Made by a program: the position numbers and the translations under genes
Assembly: GCA_028564705.1 (NCBI GenBank)
Contig: JAPXFQ010000840.1
Span: 372,001-436,000 of the forward strand
Length of the DNA: 64,000 nucleotides
Direction: 5' to 3'
DNA from: Apricaphanius iberus
Lineage: Eukaryota; Chordata; Actinopteri; Cyprinodontiformes; Aphaniidae
Notes under the pieces: generated by a model
Databases searched by the model: none
Told to the model about the DNA's origin: nothing
What the model saw: only the letters and a program-made list of their open reading frames with translations
In this document: piece after piece, positions 1 to 11,750 of the stretch
Layout of the letters: the number at the start of each line of letters is the position of its first letter
How positions within the stretch are numbered: position 1 is the first letter of the stretch

Positions 1-462
1 AGACAGGACTACTGTAATTCTTTATTATGATGAAGTTCACAAAATGCAATTAAAAACCTTCAGATGATCCAAAATGCTGCAGAAAGAGTTCTGGTGAATA
101 TTCAAAAGAGAGATCACATTTCTCTTGTTTTAGCTTCCCTCCATTGCCTCCCTGTTAAATGCAGAATAGAATTTAAGATCATCCACTTTACGTATAAAGC
201 CCTTAATAATCCAGCTCCATCATACATCAGAGATCTGATTGTTCCATATGTTCCTAACAGAGCACTGTCTTCTCAGACTGCAGATCTACTGGTAGCTCCT
301 AGGATTTCTATAAGTAGAATGGGAGGAAAATATTTTAGTTATCAGGCTCCTCTCCTGTGGAGCCAGCTCTTAGTTTTAGTCCGCGAGGCAGACACTGTGT
401 CTACTTTAAGACTAGGCTTAAAACCTTCCTTTTTGATAAAGCTTATAGTTCGAATGGCTTAG
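1..462 (+). mobile_element. LINE fragment, C-terminal end of reverse transcriptase ORF2 (L2/Rex1-like)
   Basis: An open frame from 64 to 462, probably continuing from the window edge, encodes the conserved C-terminal tail of fish jockey-type non-LTR retrotransposons. Visible landmarks are MIQNAAERVL near the start, then HISLVLASLHCLPVKCRI, FTYKALNNPAPSYI, an LLVAPR block, APLLWSQL and READTVSTLRLGLK at the end. This region follows the reverse-transcriptase palm and thumb. The stop at 460-462 falls where the family normally ends, after a stretch resembling LFDKAYS. The endonuclease and catalytic core would lie left of the window. The L2 versus Rex1 placement is from memory of the motif set and is tentative. 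The copy is 5' truncated or cut by the window edge and cannot act alone as seen here. Confidence 0.8.
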
Positions 463-1177
463 GCTGTCTCTGAACATAACCTGCTCAGGAGAAGGTTATG
501 AGACGGCTTAGCTGTGATTCAATCTGCACGCCCCAGTGTCCCTGAGGTGTACAGGACCTGCAGAGAAGTGAGTCTGCAACAAATGACCTTCTCAGCAGAG
601 AGGACAACATGCTATTGTAGTCCGCTAAACATTTTTACACAAAACCTAAAGTAACCTTTGCCGTTGGTCAAAAATCAGCATTTTCTCTGCATCAAAATTA
701 GTCTTTAAATTTCACGGACATAATTTTTTCAATCCACGTCTCATTTGAAATGGGATCAGAAAATAACTTGTATCGCTCCATTGACTCCAATTCTTTTTTT
801 TTTTTGAAGTAGGGGGACCTATGGACCAGAAGGAGAAGGGCGTTACCTGGGCTCCCCACAAAGCTAACTGTTAGCAATGACACCACATGGCAGAACATGG
901 CCAGGCTTGGTTTATTTGTGGACATAGCACATAATCATTAGAGTTTTTATCAGAGAAAGAGGAGCTGTGGAAGAAATTGTTAGAATTTGTCTTGGAACAC
1001 CGCCAGTGAGTAAGTTAAGGTACTTATTTAATCGGAGGTAGCATAAGAGTCACATTGCTGTTAGCCAATCAGGGAAAAGACGTATGCTTGGTCTTGAATA
1101 ATGCTGAGTTAGACTTGTGATCCTGATATGTCACCCTACCCTCTGACAAACTGCCACCTCCTGAAACACTCACACTC
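463..1177. other. Stretch with no supported gene
   Basis: The first 100 bases may be the 3' untranslated tail of the LINE fragment, but I see no terminal tandem repeat or poly(A) that fixes its end. The last part should contain the 5' end of the Tc1-like element that starts coding at 1178. I could not find its inverted terminus, so that end is probably lost or too decayed to see. Confidence 0.4.
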
Positions 1178-2466
1178 ATGGCAAAGACTGCTGACCTGAC
1201 AGTTCTGCGCAAAACCATCATTGACACCCTCCATAAGGAGAGGAAAGCCTCACAACATAACTGTAAAATAAGTTGGATTGTTCCCAAAAGGGACGTATCA
1301 AAGCAAATTAAAGCTTCAGTCCGGATAATTTATTTATGTGTCAAAGTTTTATATATCCTTAAAATTATGGGGTTCAGTGCATTTATAAAAACGTTAGTGT
1401 TCCATCACATTTGTTATTTAAATTCTCAACTTCCTCCCATAGACCCTATGCATTTTACACTGACCACAAATTTTTTTTAGCCAATAATATTCGAGCTTCT
1501 GCTGTGTTGGTTGTCAATTAACTTGCATGAGCATTGCGCAAACCTGTGAGGATGGGGCTGCACACACAGATCTGTTTACAGTTGCCACATTGGAAAAAAG
1601 CATAGGGAGAAGTCACTCGCCTCTAAAATTTAAATTACAAAATACAATCGGGTGATACTTTAATAGAAAGTTATGTAGAAGGTAAAGTCTGAAAGAAAAA
1701 GGTGCACAAGAGGAAGGGATGACCACCGCCTGGAGAGGATTGTCAGGAAAAGGCCATTAAGAAGTGTTGTGGACCTCCACAAGGACTGGACTGAGGCTGT
1801 AAGTGTGCCTTAAGAGCCACCACATACAGGCAGATCCCGGACATGGGCTTCTAATGTCTTATTCCTCTTGTGAAGAAGCTGCTGGTCTGTTGCCCAGGGG
1901 TCCAAAGTCTTCTTTTCTGATGAGAGCAAATGTTGCATCTCATTTAGAAACCAAGGTCTGGAGGAAGAATGGAGAGGCAGACAATCCAAGATGCTTGAAG
2001 TCCAGTGGGAAGTTTCCGCAGTCTGTGTTGATTTGGGGAGCCAAATCTGCTGGTGTTGGTCCACTGGGCTTTATTAAATCCGGAGTCAACACAGCCATCT
2101 TCTAGGGTATTTTGGAGAACTTCATGCTTCCCTCTGTAGACCACTTTAATGGAGATGCTGATTTTATTTTCCAGCAGTGTTTGCCACCTGCCCACACAGC
2201 CAAAAGTAACAAAACTTGGTTCAATGACCAGCAAACTGCTCTGACCTGAACCCTATAGAGAATCTTTGAGGCATTACCAATAGACAAGAACCAAGACAAT
2301 GCAGAAGAGCTGAAGGCTGCCCTTTGGGGTTCTCATGAGCAGAAATAACAACACATAAATAATTAGAATATCTCACTTTGCATGTAAGGAGTCTATATCA
2401 TATATTAGTTTCACCTTTTAAGTTGAATTACTGAAATAAATAAACGTTTGTATGCTATTCTAATTT
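1178..2466 (+). mobile_element. Tc1-like DNA transposon copy, decayed and split by an insertion
   Basis: Tc1/mariner elements encode a DDE transposase that cuts and pastes at TA sites. This copy starts with MAKTADLTVLRKTIIDTLHK, the N-terminal paired-like DNA-binding domain. It is interrupted at 1312-1659 by another element and resumes with a block resembling RKRCTSNRDDRSLERIVRK. The first catalytic Asp survives in FSDESK near 1914-1931. The second catalytic Asp, in the QQD..PAHT motif, reads Cys near 2173. The third motif, LNPIENL, keeps Glu but its Trp codon is now TGA near 2267. The C-terminal 60 or so residues are missing. The 3' untranslated part with the family's GAATTACTGAAATAAAT signature is present up to about 2466, and the 5' terminus was not found. 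Frameshifts and stops make it a fossil. Confidence 0.88.
1308..1663. mobile_element. 348-bp non-autonomous element flanked by TTAA duplications, inserted in the Tc1 transposase
   Basis: TTAA occurs at 1308-1311 and again at 1660-1663. Deleting one TTAA plus the DNA between rejoins the Tc1 reading frame exactly as expected for the family, so the boundaries are firm. The termini are 5'-AGCTTCAGTCC on the left and, read inward on the other strand, 5'-AGTATCACCCG on the right, which is only a loose inverted repeat. TTAA targets are used by piggyBac and Kolobok. The AG start favours a Kolobok-type MITE over piggyBac, which usually starts with C. There is no coding capacity. Confidence 0.8.
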
Positions 2467-2937
2467 TCCTGCTGTTCTATTTTTTATTATTGGATTTGGT
2501 TTCACCAAACGTTTCAGTGCTCACAATCACAAACATTCAGGATTCTGTTTCGACTAAGTTTCCTTACAGGTGCTGCACTCATTTTTTTATTTTTTATTTT
2601 TTGAGGCTAGTCATTAACTATGCTGGCCATAAACAATTTTTACCAGTCAATTCTAAAAACGTATAACGATAATAATAGCATATTCAATACTATTAAATTT
2701 TGCTAGTTTTAATGAAGATTAACATCATACCATCACACATCAAGCAGATTAATAGGCTACATGTAAAAGTTGCCTAAACACCGTAAACCACTTACCTGCT
2801 TGTGTAATGGAGGCTGAAACTGCCCTCTTTTGCCACATTAAATTCGGAACTACCTGCATCTCTTCAGACAATGTTTTAAAACCAGGAAATATTTCTCCAA
2901 TTGAAGTGATCAGAAATCATTGTTTGATTGATTTGGT
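2467..2937. other. AT-rich stretch without recognised features
   Basis: I see only T-rich low-complexity runs around 2580-2605 and no motif-bearing reading frame. Confidence 0.5.
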
Positions 2938-3545
2938 TAAGGTGCGTTCACACCAGCCGGCACGTCCAGGCAGCAAAATGCTCAAACGAATAAAAATTGA
3001 TGCTTTGAAATTAAAACTTAGCTGTTTGTACACTTTGTATTCTGCTTCGGGCATCACGTCAGTTTGTCAGTGGGTGAGCGGGGATTTCTTTATTGTTTCT
3101 GTTATTTTTGCACCTTCCCTCCCTCTACTGCGTTCTTCCTTGACTAGTAATGCGTATTTGATATCGTAGTTTCCCTAACTAGGTTTAGCAAGGGTTAACT
3201 AATATAACAAGAAAGTTAAACGACAATATTTAACCTGACACTCCAGTATCCTCAGATATCTCCGATAGCTACGCCAGTATCTCCTCCTGTCCTGCTTCTT
3301 CTGCCCTGCAGCTGCTGACATAGGCATCTCATCCTCAGTCTCCCTAGCATTTAGTAGCTCCAGTCGGCATCTCGTCGCTGATTGGTTGCGGCCCTGTGTT
3401 TGCTGCCCAAATGTTCAGTTTTTCCAACTTCACGCAACAGCTGCGTGGACATGCTGATGCGGTGCTGATACTATGTTTAAAATGTAAAATGTTTGCACCA
3501 AATGGTCAGTGGTGTGAATTGCTGTTTTTCTCAAAATGACAGATG
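2938..3545. mobile_element. Candidate PIF/Harbinger-like MITE
   Basis: The left edge reads GGTGCGTTCACACCAGCC just after TTA. Near 3508-3530 the complementary strand reads inward AGCAATTCACACCACTGACC, so the two ends share a TTCACACCA core as an imperfect inverted repeat. The interior has a GATTGGTTGC-type segment often seen in fish Harbinger MITEs. The right-hand TTA target copy is not preserved. A related stretch beginning TTTGCACCAA lies near 18600. No coding sequence. Confidence 0.4.
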
Positions 3546-6500
3546 GCCTTCAGATTTTTGCGCCACATTAAAAAAAAACTAAAGAAAACTGTCAGACGGA
3601 AACCAGAAAATATGTTCTTAATACCACCCCTGTCTCAGGAGGTAGGAGGGTCTGTCTTGTAACTGATTTCAACCCCCGCCCAGCCATCACAGATCTTGGA
3701 TGTCTTAAACAGACATGGTTGTTAATGAGAAGCCACTCATTACTGCCAGGTTAAAAGTAAACACCAATCTCACCACCACGCATCTCAAAAAGATGATGTC
3801 AGACAATTCAAATATCTCATAGAAACCAAACAACAAAAGAACTGGAGAAGAAATCTGCTCTACTCCTGGGTTTCAGAGCATTTTAAGAATCTATTGGAAG
3901 GAGAAGACAACAACCTATATACAAATTTTTCTCTTGGTAGCAGGAAAACATTTTGAAGCTGTTTTTTCTAAGGTTGTCAGAAGAAGATTCATTTAATTTG
4001 TAGAAATACCAGTGTAGATAAGATCAAATCACCAGGATAAAATGTCTTATTGGTAGGAACAGGGTTCAGCTTATTTTAACATCATGTTAGAGGCTATCAT
4101 TGTCAAACCAAAAGCACATGTCCTCCATTAGTTACATCTGAAATATGGTTTAAATTAATAGTAAAGTTACCATCAGTATATGGATGATCTGGTTTTTCAG
4201 TCACAACATTATTTTTATCTGACCCCATTTGTACACCAGGACCTGATCTCATCTGCTTAATTCATTCTTGTTCTCTTTTTTCACATAAACTGTTTGTTAT
4301 TCCAGCCAGATTCTCAAAATGCATCCGTCGTTTACATATTTTCCTACTGTTACTGTCACAGAGCAATATGCCATAGTTTTTAAATAAAAATGGGCCCATT
4401 AAGACTATGTTAGTGATTTATTTAACCATTAGATTAGTGTTGCTCCTGTTTTAGTACATCTGCTCACAAATATTCAGTCATATAATTTTAATACAAAGTT
4501 CATGCTGATTTTATTTTGGCTGTCTTTACCTCTGAAATGGTCCCAGACATAAGACAGAAGTAACAGACTGCACTGAGGTGCAGCTTCATCCCCCTGTTTC
4601 TCTCTGCTCTTTACCTAAAGACTACAGCTGGATTTTCAAGTCCCAGAAACTCATCATCAAGTATCAGTGTGGATGGCCAATGAGCAAGGCTTCTCTTTAT
4701 ATTGATGCACTGAAAGCAAAGAGGAAGGTAATGTGGTCAAGTTTAATTTGAAAAAAAGAAACATTTTTGATCAATAGCATGTACTCATAAAGGTAGATTG
4801 TCATTTAAATCTGTAACAGGCCGAAGCATGCCTTTACAGAATCACAAAGGTCACCAAGCTCTTCCTTTTAATGGGATTCAACCCTCTTCTCTAAAATGAG
4901 TGGATCGCTGTTATTTGAGGGGGTTAGGGATACTTCAGACCCCCTCTAAAAATGCTTATTAATAGCTGTTTTAATAGTTACTACATCTTGATTTGCATTG
5001 ATAGTCTTCCTCATCGTTGCTCTTAGTGATAGGGTTAATCAGAGCCGAAGAAAATCAATGACAGTTCTGCATTGTTTTTTTTGTTTTTTTTTTACAGCCA
5101 ATAGCATGCCAAATAGCACAAAGGTATTTCCCCTTCCATATACTATATTGAATATCTCAAATATGCTTTATGTAAAAATCTGCGAACATACAAATTTTCT
5201 TCGAAGAGCCGTTCAGCAAAAAAAAAAAAATACCGAACAGCTGGGGCTGGACTGTATTGTGAAATTCAGGCAGTCTGTGAAATTTTAATATCACATATGA
5301 ATGCACTTATTTGAATCTGTTCATGCACAGAACTGATAAAACCCAAATGAAAATGTTTGGAGAAAGTTAGGTACATCCCAAATAACGCAGTACACAGGAA
5401 AAAAAATATAAGTCAACTGATATGATTTTACTGTGATTTTTGCAAATAATGTTTCCTTTTTAAATTTTTTATTGTCTGAATTACTCATGAAATGAACATC
5501 AAACCGTGCTGTAAATCATGTTGTTTTATCAATCAGAGGCCAACTTCAGCTACCAGCAGGACCGGATTTTGCATGATGATTTTTACCAGCTCTTAATAAC
5601 TGTAGCAGTTAAACCCACCCTCTTTTATAGCCTGGTGCGGCTGTGTTCGGAGCCATATGCAATTGGTATTTCTGGGCTTTGTCCTCTCTCAGCGCTCTCA
5701 GTTAGAGAGAAAACATTTAGAGGTTGGCTTTGAGCCGAGGAAGCAACTAAAAAGGTAATTAAGCACAGATGGTCTGACAAAAAGCTCTTACAGTTACAAA
5801 AAGATTTGATAACGCATCCACGTATTTGTGTCTGCTGTGACCTCTCATTAATCTGCTCTTCAGAGGTCTTCATACTTTTCAGTCATGCTGAAAAACAGAA
5901 ATTGTTACTGTTCAATATCCTACAATACGATTTGTTTTAAAAGTACAGCTTCTTTTGACGGCACACGGGAGTGTCATTATTACACATCTAATGGAATCTG
6001 CTCTCATTAGTTTCTCCTTCATGCATTTCAAAGCGTAAGCCTAATGCGAGCTGCAACTCACTCCTGATATCTTGCACTAGTGCACTAGTTAAGGAAATAA
6101 AAATGGGACGATGACTCTGAACATAGACGAGGAAGAATGCTGCCTTGACTGCGACAGCCGAGTTATTTGAAGGTTTGAAAAAGTGGGTGATTGCCTGCAG
6201 GCTGGTATACTGAAAACCTGATGCAACATCTGTTTGCTTTCTGGCCTTGAGTTGCATTTGTGTGCTTGTAGCTTTGAAGCCTGATGACTTGTGAGCAAAA
6301 TGTTAAAATAAGGTAACAAAAAGGCAGTAAAGGTGAAGTAAGTAACTTTAATAGAAATGTGAGCGTTTTAAACTCCATTTCCCTTTTATGAGTTTATGAT
6401 GCTGGATGTTTTTTATGGATGGTTTCTCTTCTAACTCCCAGGACTCACCAGGAGGCCATGACAGGAAGAAACATAAATGAAATCACAGAGGCAGAAGGGT

Positions 6501-6774
6501 TAATGTGATTTTGTGTTGATTTTGGGGTCTAATTTAGTTTACTGTCGTGTGTGTTTTTGTGCACCTCTCCTCTCATGTCCCCCTGAGTATTTATTAGTAA
6601 TCTGATAAGTATAACAAATACTGATTACTGCATTTGTTACATGAGTGACAATCATGATTATGTGGAAATCTGAACTGAAAAGCAATCTTTTCGTCTTAAT
6701 TGTGATTATTAAAATAGAGGATGCATTTTTCAGATGGTGTTTCTATCTGCACCTGCTCATACGCTAACCATATC
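3546..6774. other. No recognised gene or element
   Basis: Mostly unique-looking AT-rich DNA. The frame at 4998-5288 is broken by poly-T and poly-A runs and carries no family motif. The part at about 5520-5780 is less AT-rich and contains TAATTA, so it may be conserved non-coding DNA, but that is only an impression. Confidence 0.4.
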
Positions 6775-6919
6775 ACGTGTGTGTGCGTGTGTGTGCACAT
6801 GCATGCCACAGGGTAATGACTGCATCTTCCTCCTTCCTAATGACCACGGTAAATTATGGGGCCATTTACTATGAACTGCAAATGAATCCCTCCCTGCTGA
6901 GAACAGAGACTGTCACACT

Positions 6920-6951
<32 letters not shown>
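6775..6951. repeat. Two short (TG)n microsatellites
   Basis: Imperfect GTGTGTGCGTGTG at about 6775-6797 and a purer (TG)n at about 6923-6951. The Cys/Val-rich plus-strand and His/Thr-rich minus-strand frames over the second tract are translations of the repeat, not genes. Confidence 0.85.
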
Positions 6952-7849
6952 TTGGACACCAATTTTAGCAGGTTGTCACATGACTTCCCTGTTTCGATGA
7001 AACAGACACAGAGTAATTTGCATATATTAAGGGCATGCATCCTCTTCATGCCCTCCTTGTAGCTCTGCTCTGTATTGTCTCAGACTTTGTTTGTATTAGA
7101 ACAACTTTCCTGGCATCAAATTTAATAATAATAGTTAATCAAAAATGTTTGAGCACAACTAAGGATCTGTTTTATTTTTACTTAAAGGGTAAGGCTAAAA
7201 TAAGTTCGTAATACCGAGAAAGTCCGTCCTACTTTGATGAACATCTTCTGAAGATTGGAGATAGTTTAGTTTCCCACAGAAAAAATACAAGGTAATAGAG
7301 AGACAGACAAAAAAAACGTTCTGTTATCATTGTAAAAAAGAAAATCTAGTCATAACTTGAACGTTTGCATATGTGGTTCCATCCATCAGTCTTTTCCTAC
7401 CCACCTGTTCTCTGCAGGCGGTTTTGCCTTGCTCTTTGGTCAGTGAAAGAGAACGCAGCAGTGCAACAAAGAGACACCGAGAACAATTACACAATCATAA
7501 CTAGAGTTAGTTCAAGTTATCAAGCATGTTTTAAGATACTGAAAGCAGGGATGTTTTATATTGGCTATTTTCCGGCATATGGTATACTGATATAGTCTAA
7601 ATCTTAATTCCTGATGCAAAATTAGACTGGTTTCGCAGATCTACTTAAGGATTCAAAATTAGCTCAGAACTGCAAAAACCACTGGACATATTGAAGCTTT
7701 ACCAAATAATAAAAAAGATCCTAAAAACCACCCTCAAGATCTGTCATGTTTTGACATTTTGAGAGGAGACTTAGCATAGAGTTTAATGTTTTAAAACCTC
7801 ATTACATTCCTGCAAATTTTGCCCAAAACGTTTTAAAACGGAATACCCA
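6952..7849. other. No recognised feature
   Basis: AT-rich DNA. Short frames here show no family motif on either strand. Confidence 0.45.
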
Positions 7850-7960
7850 CATTAAATTTGAAGATGTTCTGGGAATGATGTATGGACGTGAATCTGACAA
7901 CAACTCACGATTCGATTCTGATTCTTGGGGTGTAATTCGATTAAGAAGTGATTCTCTATT
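7850..7960. repeat. Probable interspersed repeat fragment with CGATTCGATTCTGATTC core
   Basis: The segment has the CACGATTCGATTCTGATTC signature and a second AATTCGATTAAG block, which I recognise as typical of subterminal DNA-transposon sequence in fish. It lies on the downstream side of the minus-strand hAT transposase relic at 8040-8265 and could be part of the same element. No target duplication was seen. Confidence 0.4.
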
Positions 7961-8039
7961 TGAAAGGATTTTTTTATTTTCATAACAGATACTCTTTGTA
8001 ATGTGGGAGGGGGATTTGCGAATTTCAGGATCAACTATT

Positions 8040-8265
8040 ATCTTCTATAAACTTTGACTCATCAAGCCGCACAGCAGCCAGCATATTTGCAGCATTATCT
8101 GTAACTTAAACCATATCCCTTATTGGTAGATTCCATTTATTTGCTACAACATGGAACATCACATTCACATTAGTGGCCATGTGGCTTTCATGCCTCACTT
8201 TTGTTTGTCATAGACACGACTCGATCTGCCAAGTGTCTGACATAGTGAGCCGTGAATGTAACGAC
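8040..8265 (-). pseudogene. hAT transposase fragment (mid-domain), decayed
   Basis: Read on the minus strand, the region gives IESCLLQTKVRHESHMATNV, then VMFHVVANKWNLP, then VTDNAANMLAAVRLDES. This matches the RNase H-like core of ZBED/hAT transposases, where the usual pattern is LQS..LQTR, then W.L...I..VVTDNA.NM..A. The VTDNA Asp is one of the DDE catalytic residues. An in-frame stop replaces one codon just before VTDNA. Upstream, VTFTAHYV is shifted by one base relative to the rest, so at least one frameshift is present. Both ends of the protein are missing, including the BED finger and the dimerisation domain. It breaks off at 8265, where an element-like terminus starts. Confidence 0.75.
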
Positions 8266-9028
8266 CAGGGCTGTACGGTAAGGTTTACAGCTTATAGAAC
8301 TTGTGTTACAGAGGTTGCAGGTTTTGTTGCACAGACAAAAAAAGTTGTAGCATTAATACACAATGTCTTATAAGTAAAATGTTAAGAGAACAGAATTCAC
8401 AAGATATCAAATTACAAATGAACATCCAAGACTTTTTAAACAAAATTTGTGATCCTGAAAAAAATGCTGAGATATTTTAAGAAGACAAAATGAATAGAAA
8501 TAATATAGCTTTTATTTGTTCTTTAGCACTTTGTAAAAAATAAGTAAGGCATATTTAGTATGCATCATGTGTATGATGTGTAAGACTACACAGAACTGAT
8601 CAGTCTTAATATAATGTTTCCCATAACACATCAAATGTTGCTTGCCAACCACCATTTAACAGTAACTTATAGCTTATGGTATAATTTGCTGTGTTTTTTG
8701 TTGTTGTAAGTATTAAAAGGCATACGTTCTTTAACTTGCCATACATTTCAAATGTCCCTTGAATGCATCACACGTATGCACCACTGCACCAGCATTGTAC
8801 ACAGAAGCACCTGCCTTTTTTCCCCATTGAAAGGAGAGGTTTAAATGGCAAAGGTGAAAAACAATGTTTGTGTCTGGCTTTACAACATGATTAACCTTAT
8901 TTACCGCAGATTTCAACCAGAAAACATTGTTTGTGAGTGGGTGGAACAAACCTAGAAAGTGTTATGATGGGTGATTCGATGTAGTGGCAAAGCGTCTGGA
9001 TGGACAGTATAGATCACACGTGACAAAA

Positions 9029-9213
9029 TCCAGTACTTGAGGGCTCTGTTTCAACACACTTGATTCAAATAATTAGGTCATCAATAGAACCCTGTAGACC
9101 CTAACTTTCTGCTGCTGAGGAGGCAGTTTAACCATTTGATGCAGGTGTGTTTGACCAAGTGCAAATTTAAAGGTTGCAGGACACTGGCCCTCAAGGAATG
9201 GAGCTTGACACCC
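9029..9213. mobile_element. Short palindromic MITE copy
   Basis: CTTGAGGGC at 9036-9044 is exactly inverted as GCCCTCAAG at 9187-9195. The interior carries the CACACTTGATTCAAATAATTAG and GCAGGTGTGTTTGACCAAG half-palindromes typical of an abundant fish MITE. A related copy lies at 54213-54365. Non-coding. Confidence 0.7.
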
Positions 9214-9548
9214 GTGGTCTAGATGCAGAACAAGCAGGGTGTCTAATCTGCTGGGAATTTAATCGACAAAGTTTCACAGAAAGTATCTAAGGGTGGTCAA
9301 AAATGTGGCTACATTTGTTGCTAGGCAATTTTTTGAAAAATAAGTCATTATGGGGGTCTGAAAAGTCGTTAGAAATAGTGATAAAGTCGCTTAGATGGCA
9401 ACACCACGCAACATGGGGTTGGCGATTAGTGTAAGATGCGTTTTACGAGGATGGAGGCGGAACAATGTTATATAACAAGACATAGACATGGGCAAGAAAA
9501 CATATAATTACATAGATATAAAGGATACCAGGTAATTTTGTGACTTAC

Positions 9549-9655
<107 letters not shown>

Positions 9656-9696
9656 TATAATATTTTTAAAACAACTTGTGATATCGTCCAGCCCTA

Positions 9697-10839
9697 GTCA
9701 CAATCCCATTTTACTTCCCCAGATTTTTCCTGAAAAAAACCTCCCTATAAAGAAAGTTATTATTTGCAAATTTACAGGCCATTAAATTGGCTCTTTAAAT
9801 GGTATTACACGTTAGTGAGCTTTAATAGTAGAATTATGAAAGAGGTGATACAAGAGGGGACATAATAAGCTTTTATGGCTTCATTGATGTGGCTTTAGCC
9901 CTTCACCCGCCTTGTTTCACTCCTTTCGGCCATCCACTGTATTTTTTCTGGACACTTGGAGAGTCCCAACAGACGTTTACAGCCTCACAAAATCAGTCTT
10001 CACTCCAAAGCAGAGCACTGAGTCCTCAGTGCTGTTACCTCAGCTTCCCTGCAGTTTTGCTTTGATAGCAATGGATGGATTTCTCTTTCATGATTGCAGT
10101 CTTTTCTTTTCGTTTCTTTGAGGGTCATGAAGCTGCTGTGAGTCAAAATTCTGTTACCCTCAAGACAAGCAGGAAAAATATCAGGTAATTTTCAGTCAAG
10201 CAATTATGTAATGCAAGAGGTTTAATCCTTCTTTGATCCCTCCTGCCAACATTTGTCATTTAAAGGTTATTTATGCTGCATTTCTAATCATTTAAATAGT
10301 TTTAAAAATATGCTTTTTAGTTTAATGTTAAAAAACAATATTGAAAAAATAACAAGATGAATACCAAATAAAAAAGCAGATAGGGAAAGGGTTGGAGTGA
10401 AATCTACTGCAGAAATCTAAAGCTACTCTTTTAATACACTTTACATCCAATCTGAATAAACTTCATCTGTTTCACACAGAAAACTGGACAACAACTCAAG
10501 TCTCTGAACGTAATTAGCTGGTAGAAACATTCCCTAAAAGAGATGGTTATGCAAAGTATAAGGTTAGAGGAGCTAAGAGTGTTTAACAACTTTTACATTT
10601 TTAGTTGTTACAAAACATTTCAAGAGATCTGAGATTTCCTCAGCTACTTGACTGTCAGGCTCTGTAATTTGCTTACATCATGGTCTATCGTGTATCATCC
10701 ATCATCATGAATAATATTCCCAACTGGTATAAGGAACCACCATTATCTGCTTTTATCTGAGCTGGGCTTATAAACAAAATATTTTAGAGTTTTCTGAACT
10801 AGAAAAGCACTCAGAGAGGGCAGACCACCGTGCAGGCAG
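9697..10839. other. No recognised feature
   Basis: Unique-looking sequence. Short open frames, such as 9912-10121, show no family motif. Confidence 0.45.
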
Positions 10840-10915
10840 CTCAGATCTGGATCACCCCCAAATTCTAATCACTTGTACCTGGTCCCATTACAGATGTTTC
10901 TGTCATGAAAGGATG
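10840..10915 (+). repeat. Fragment of a dispersed repeat
   Basis: The stretch CAGATCTGGATCACCCCCAA, followed by TTCTAATCACTTGTACC and a TTTCTGTCATGAAA segment, matches my memory of an abundant fish dispersed repeat, possibly the 3' part of a LINE. Boundaries are approximate. Confidence 0.45.
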
Positions 10916-11509
10916 TAATATTCAAAGTATAAAACATGTAAACATTAAGTAACTTTACATTAAATCACCTTTTAACTTCTCTATATGTATTTTCTGACTT
11001 GTATTTGCTCTTGAAAGGCTGGTGCTTTCTGTCAATCCACGGTTTAAAGTTTGCTGTTAACAATGTTGATATCCGGAGCAGCTTCTTGATAGCTGGTGGG
11101 CAAAGTTTACTCAAAAATGTACCTGAATTATCACTAGCCTTTAAAAAAAAATCTTTTGGTGGTCATATCAAAATGACAATTCATTAATTGAAGCAGAATT
11201 ACTGCTGCAATGGAATGTTCCTATATACTTTGCAATTTGAACTGCAAGAGAGCACCGTTCACAAATGCCAGAATGAGTGTGTTCACCATAACTTTCATCA
11301 GACCAAAAATCAGTGTGTTCAGCTCAACAAAAATATGAAAAAGTTCATGAACCTTTGATCAATGAACTCATTCAGGAAAACCACTGTCACCCAGGTTTTC
11401 TTATTTGTGAAAATGGATAAGTGTGTGAATGGTGGAATTACATTCTTCACAAGTTAAACGATTTCTGTAATTACTCAAATGTCCAACTTTTAGGTGTAGT
11501 GGAAACATT
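10916..11509. other. No firmly recognised feature
   Basis: Repeated TTCATGAAC-like and GAACTCATTC words around 11330-11380 may be the subterminal part of a decayed DNA transposon, but no terminus was found. Confidence 0.35.
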
Positions 11510-11750
11510 TAATGTTAAGGATAATCTGCTCTGTGTATTCTTTAATAGTGATTTTCTGTGTTCTCTTCTTAATGATATGGTAACCAGTCTGATTATATGA
11601 CACCATGATTCTAGGACATATCAATTGTACTGATTTCTGTTGCTACATCTCGGGTTGGCATAGAAACCCTCAGATATCTAAGGGCACTTTGACAAATGGA
11701 AGATGATGCCTTCTCTATTGAGCCAGCTGATGCCTGCAAGTCTTAGCTTC
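11510..11750 (+). repeat. Dispersed repeat, copy 1 of 2 in the window
   Basis: This segment aligns by eye with 55255-55500 in the same orientation. Shared words in order are TCTGTGTATTCTT, AGTCTGATT, TGACAC, ACTGAT, GGCATAGAAAC versus GCCATGGAAAC, and TGCCTGCAAGTC versus CGCCTGAAAGTC. Similarity is patchy, as expected for old copies. The family is not recognised. Confidence 0.5.

Noticed and set aside
4560..4730. Possible host exon (frame with DYSWIFKSQK and a GTAATG donor)
   Set aside because: No acceptor tract convincingly precedes it, no protein family is recognised, and no neighbouring exon is found.
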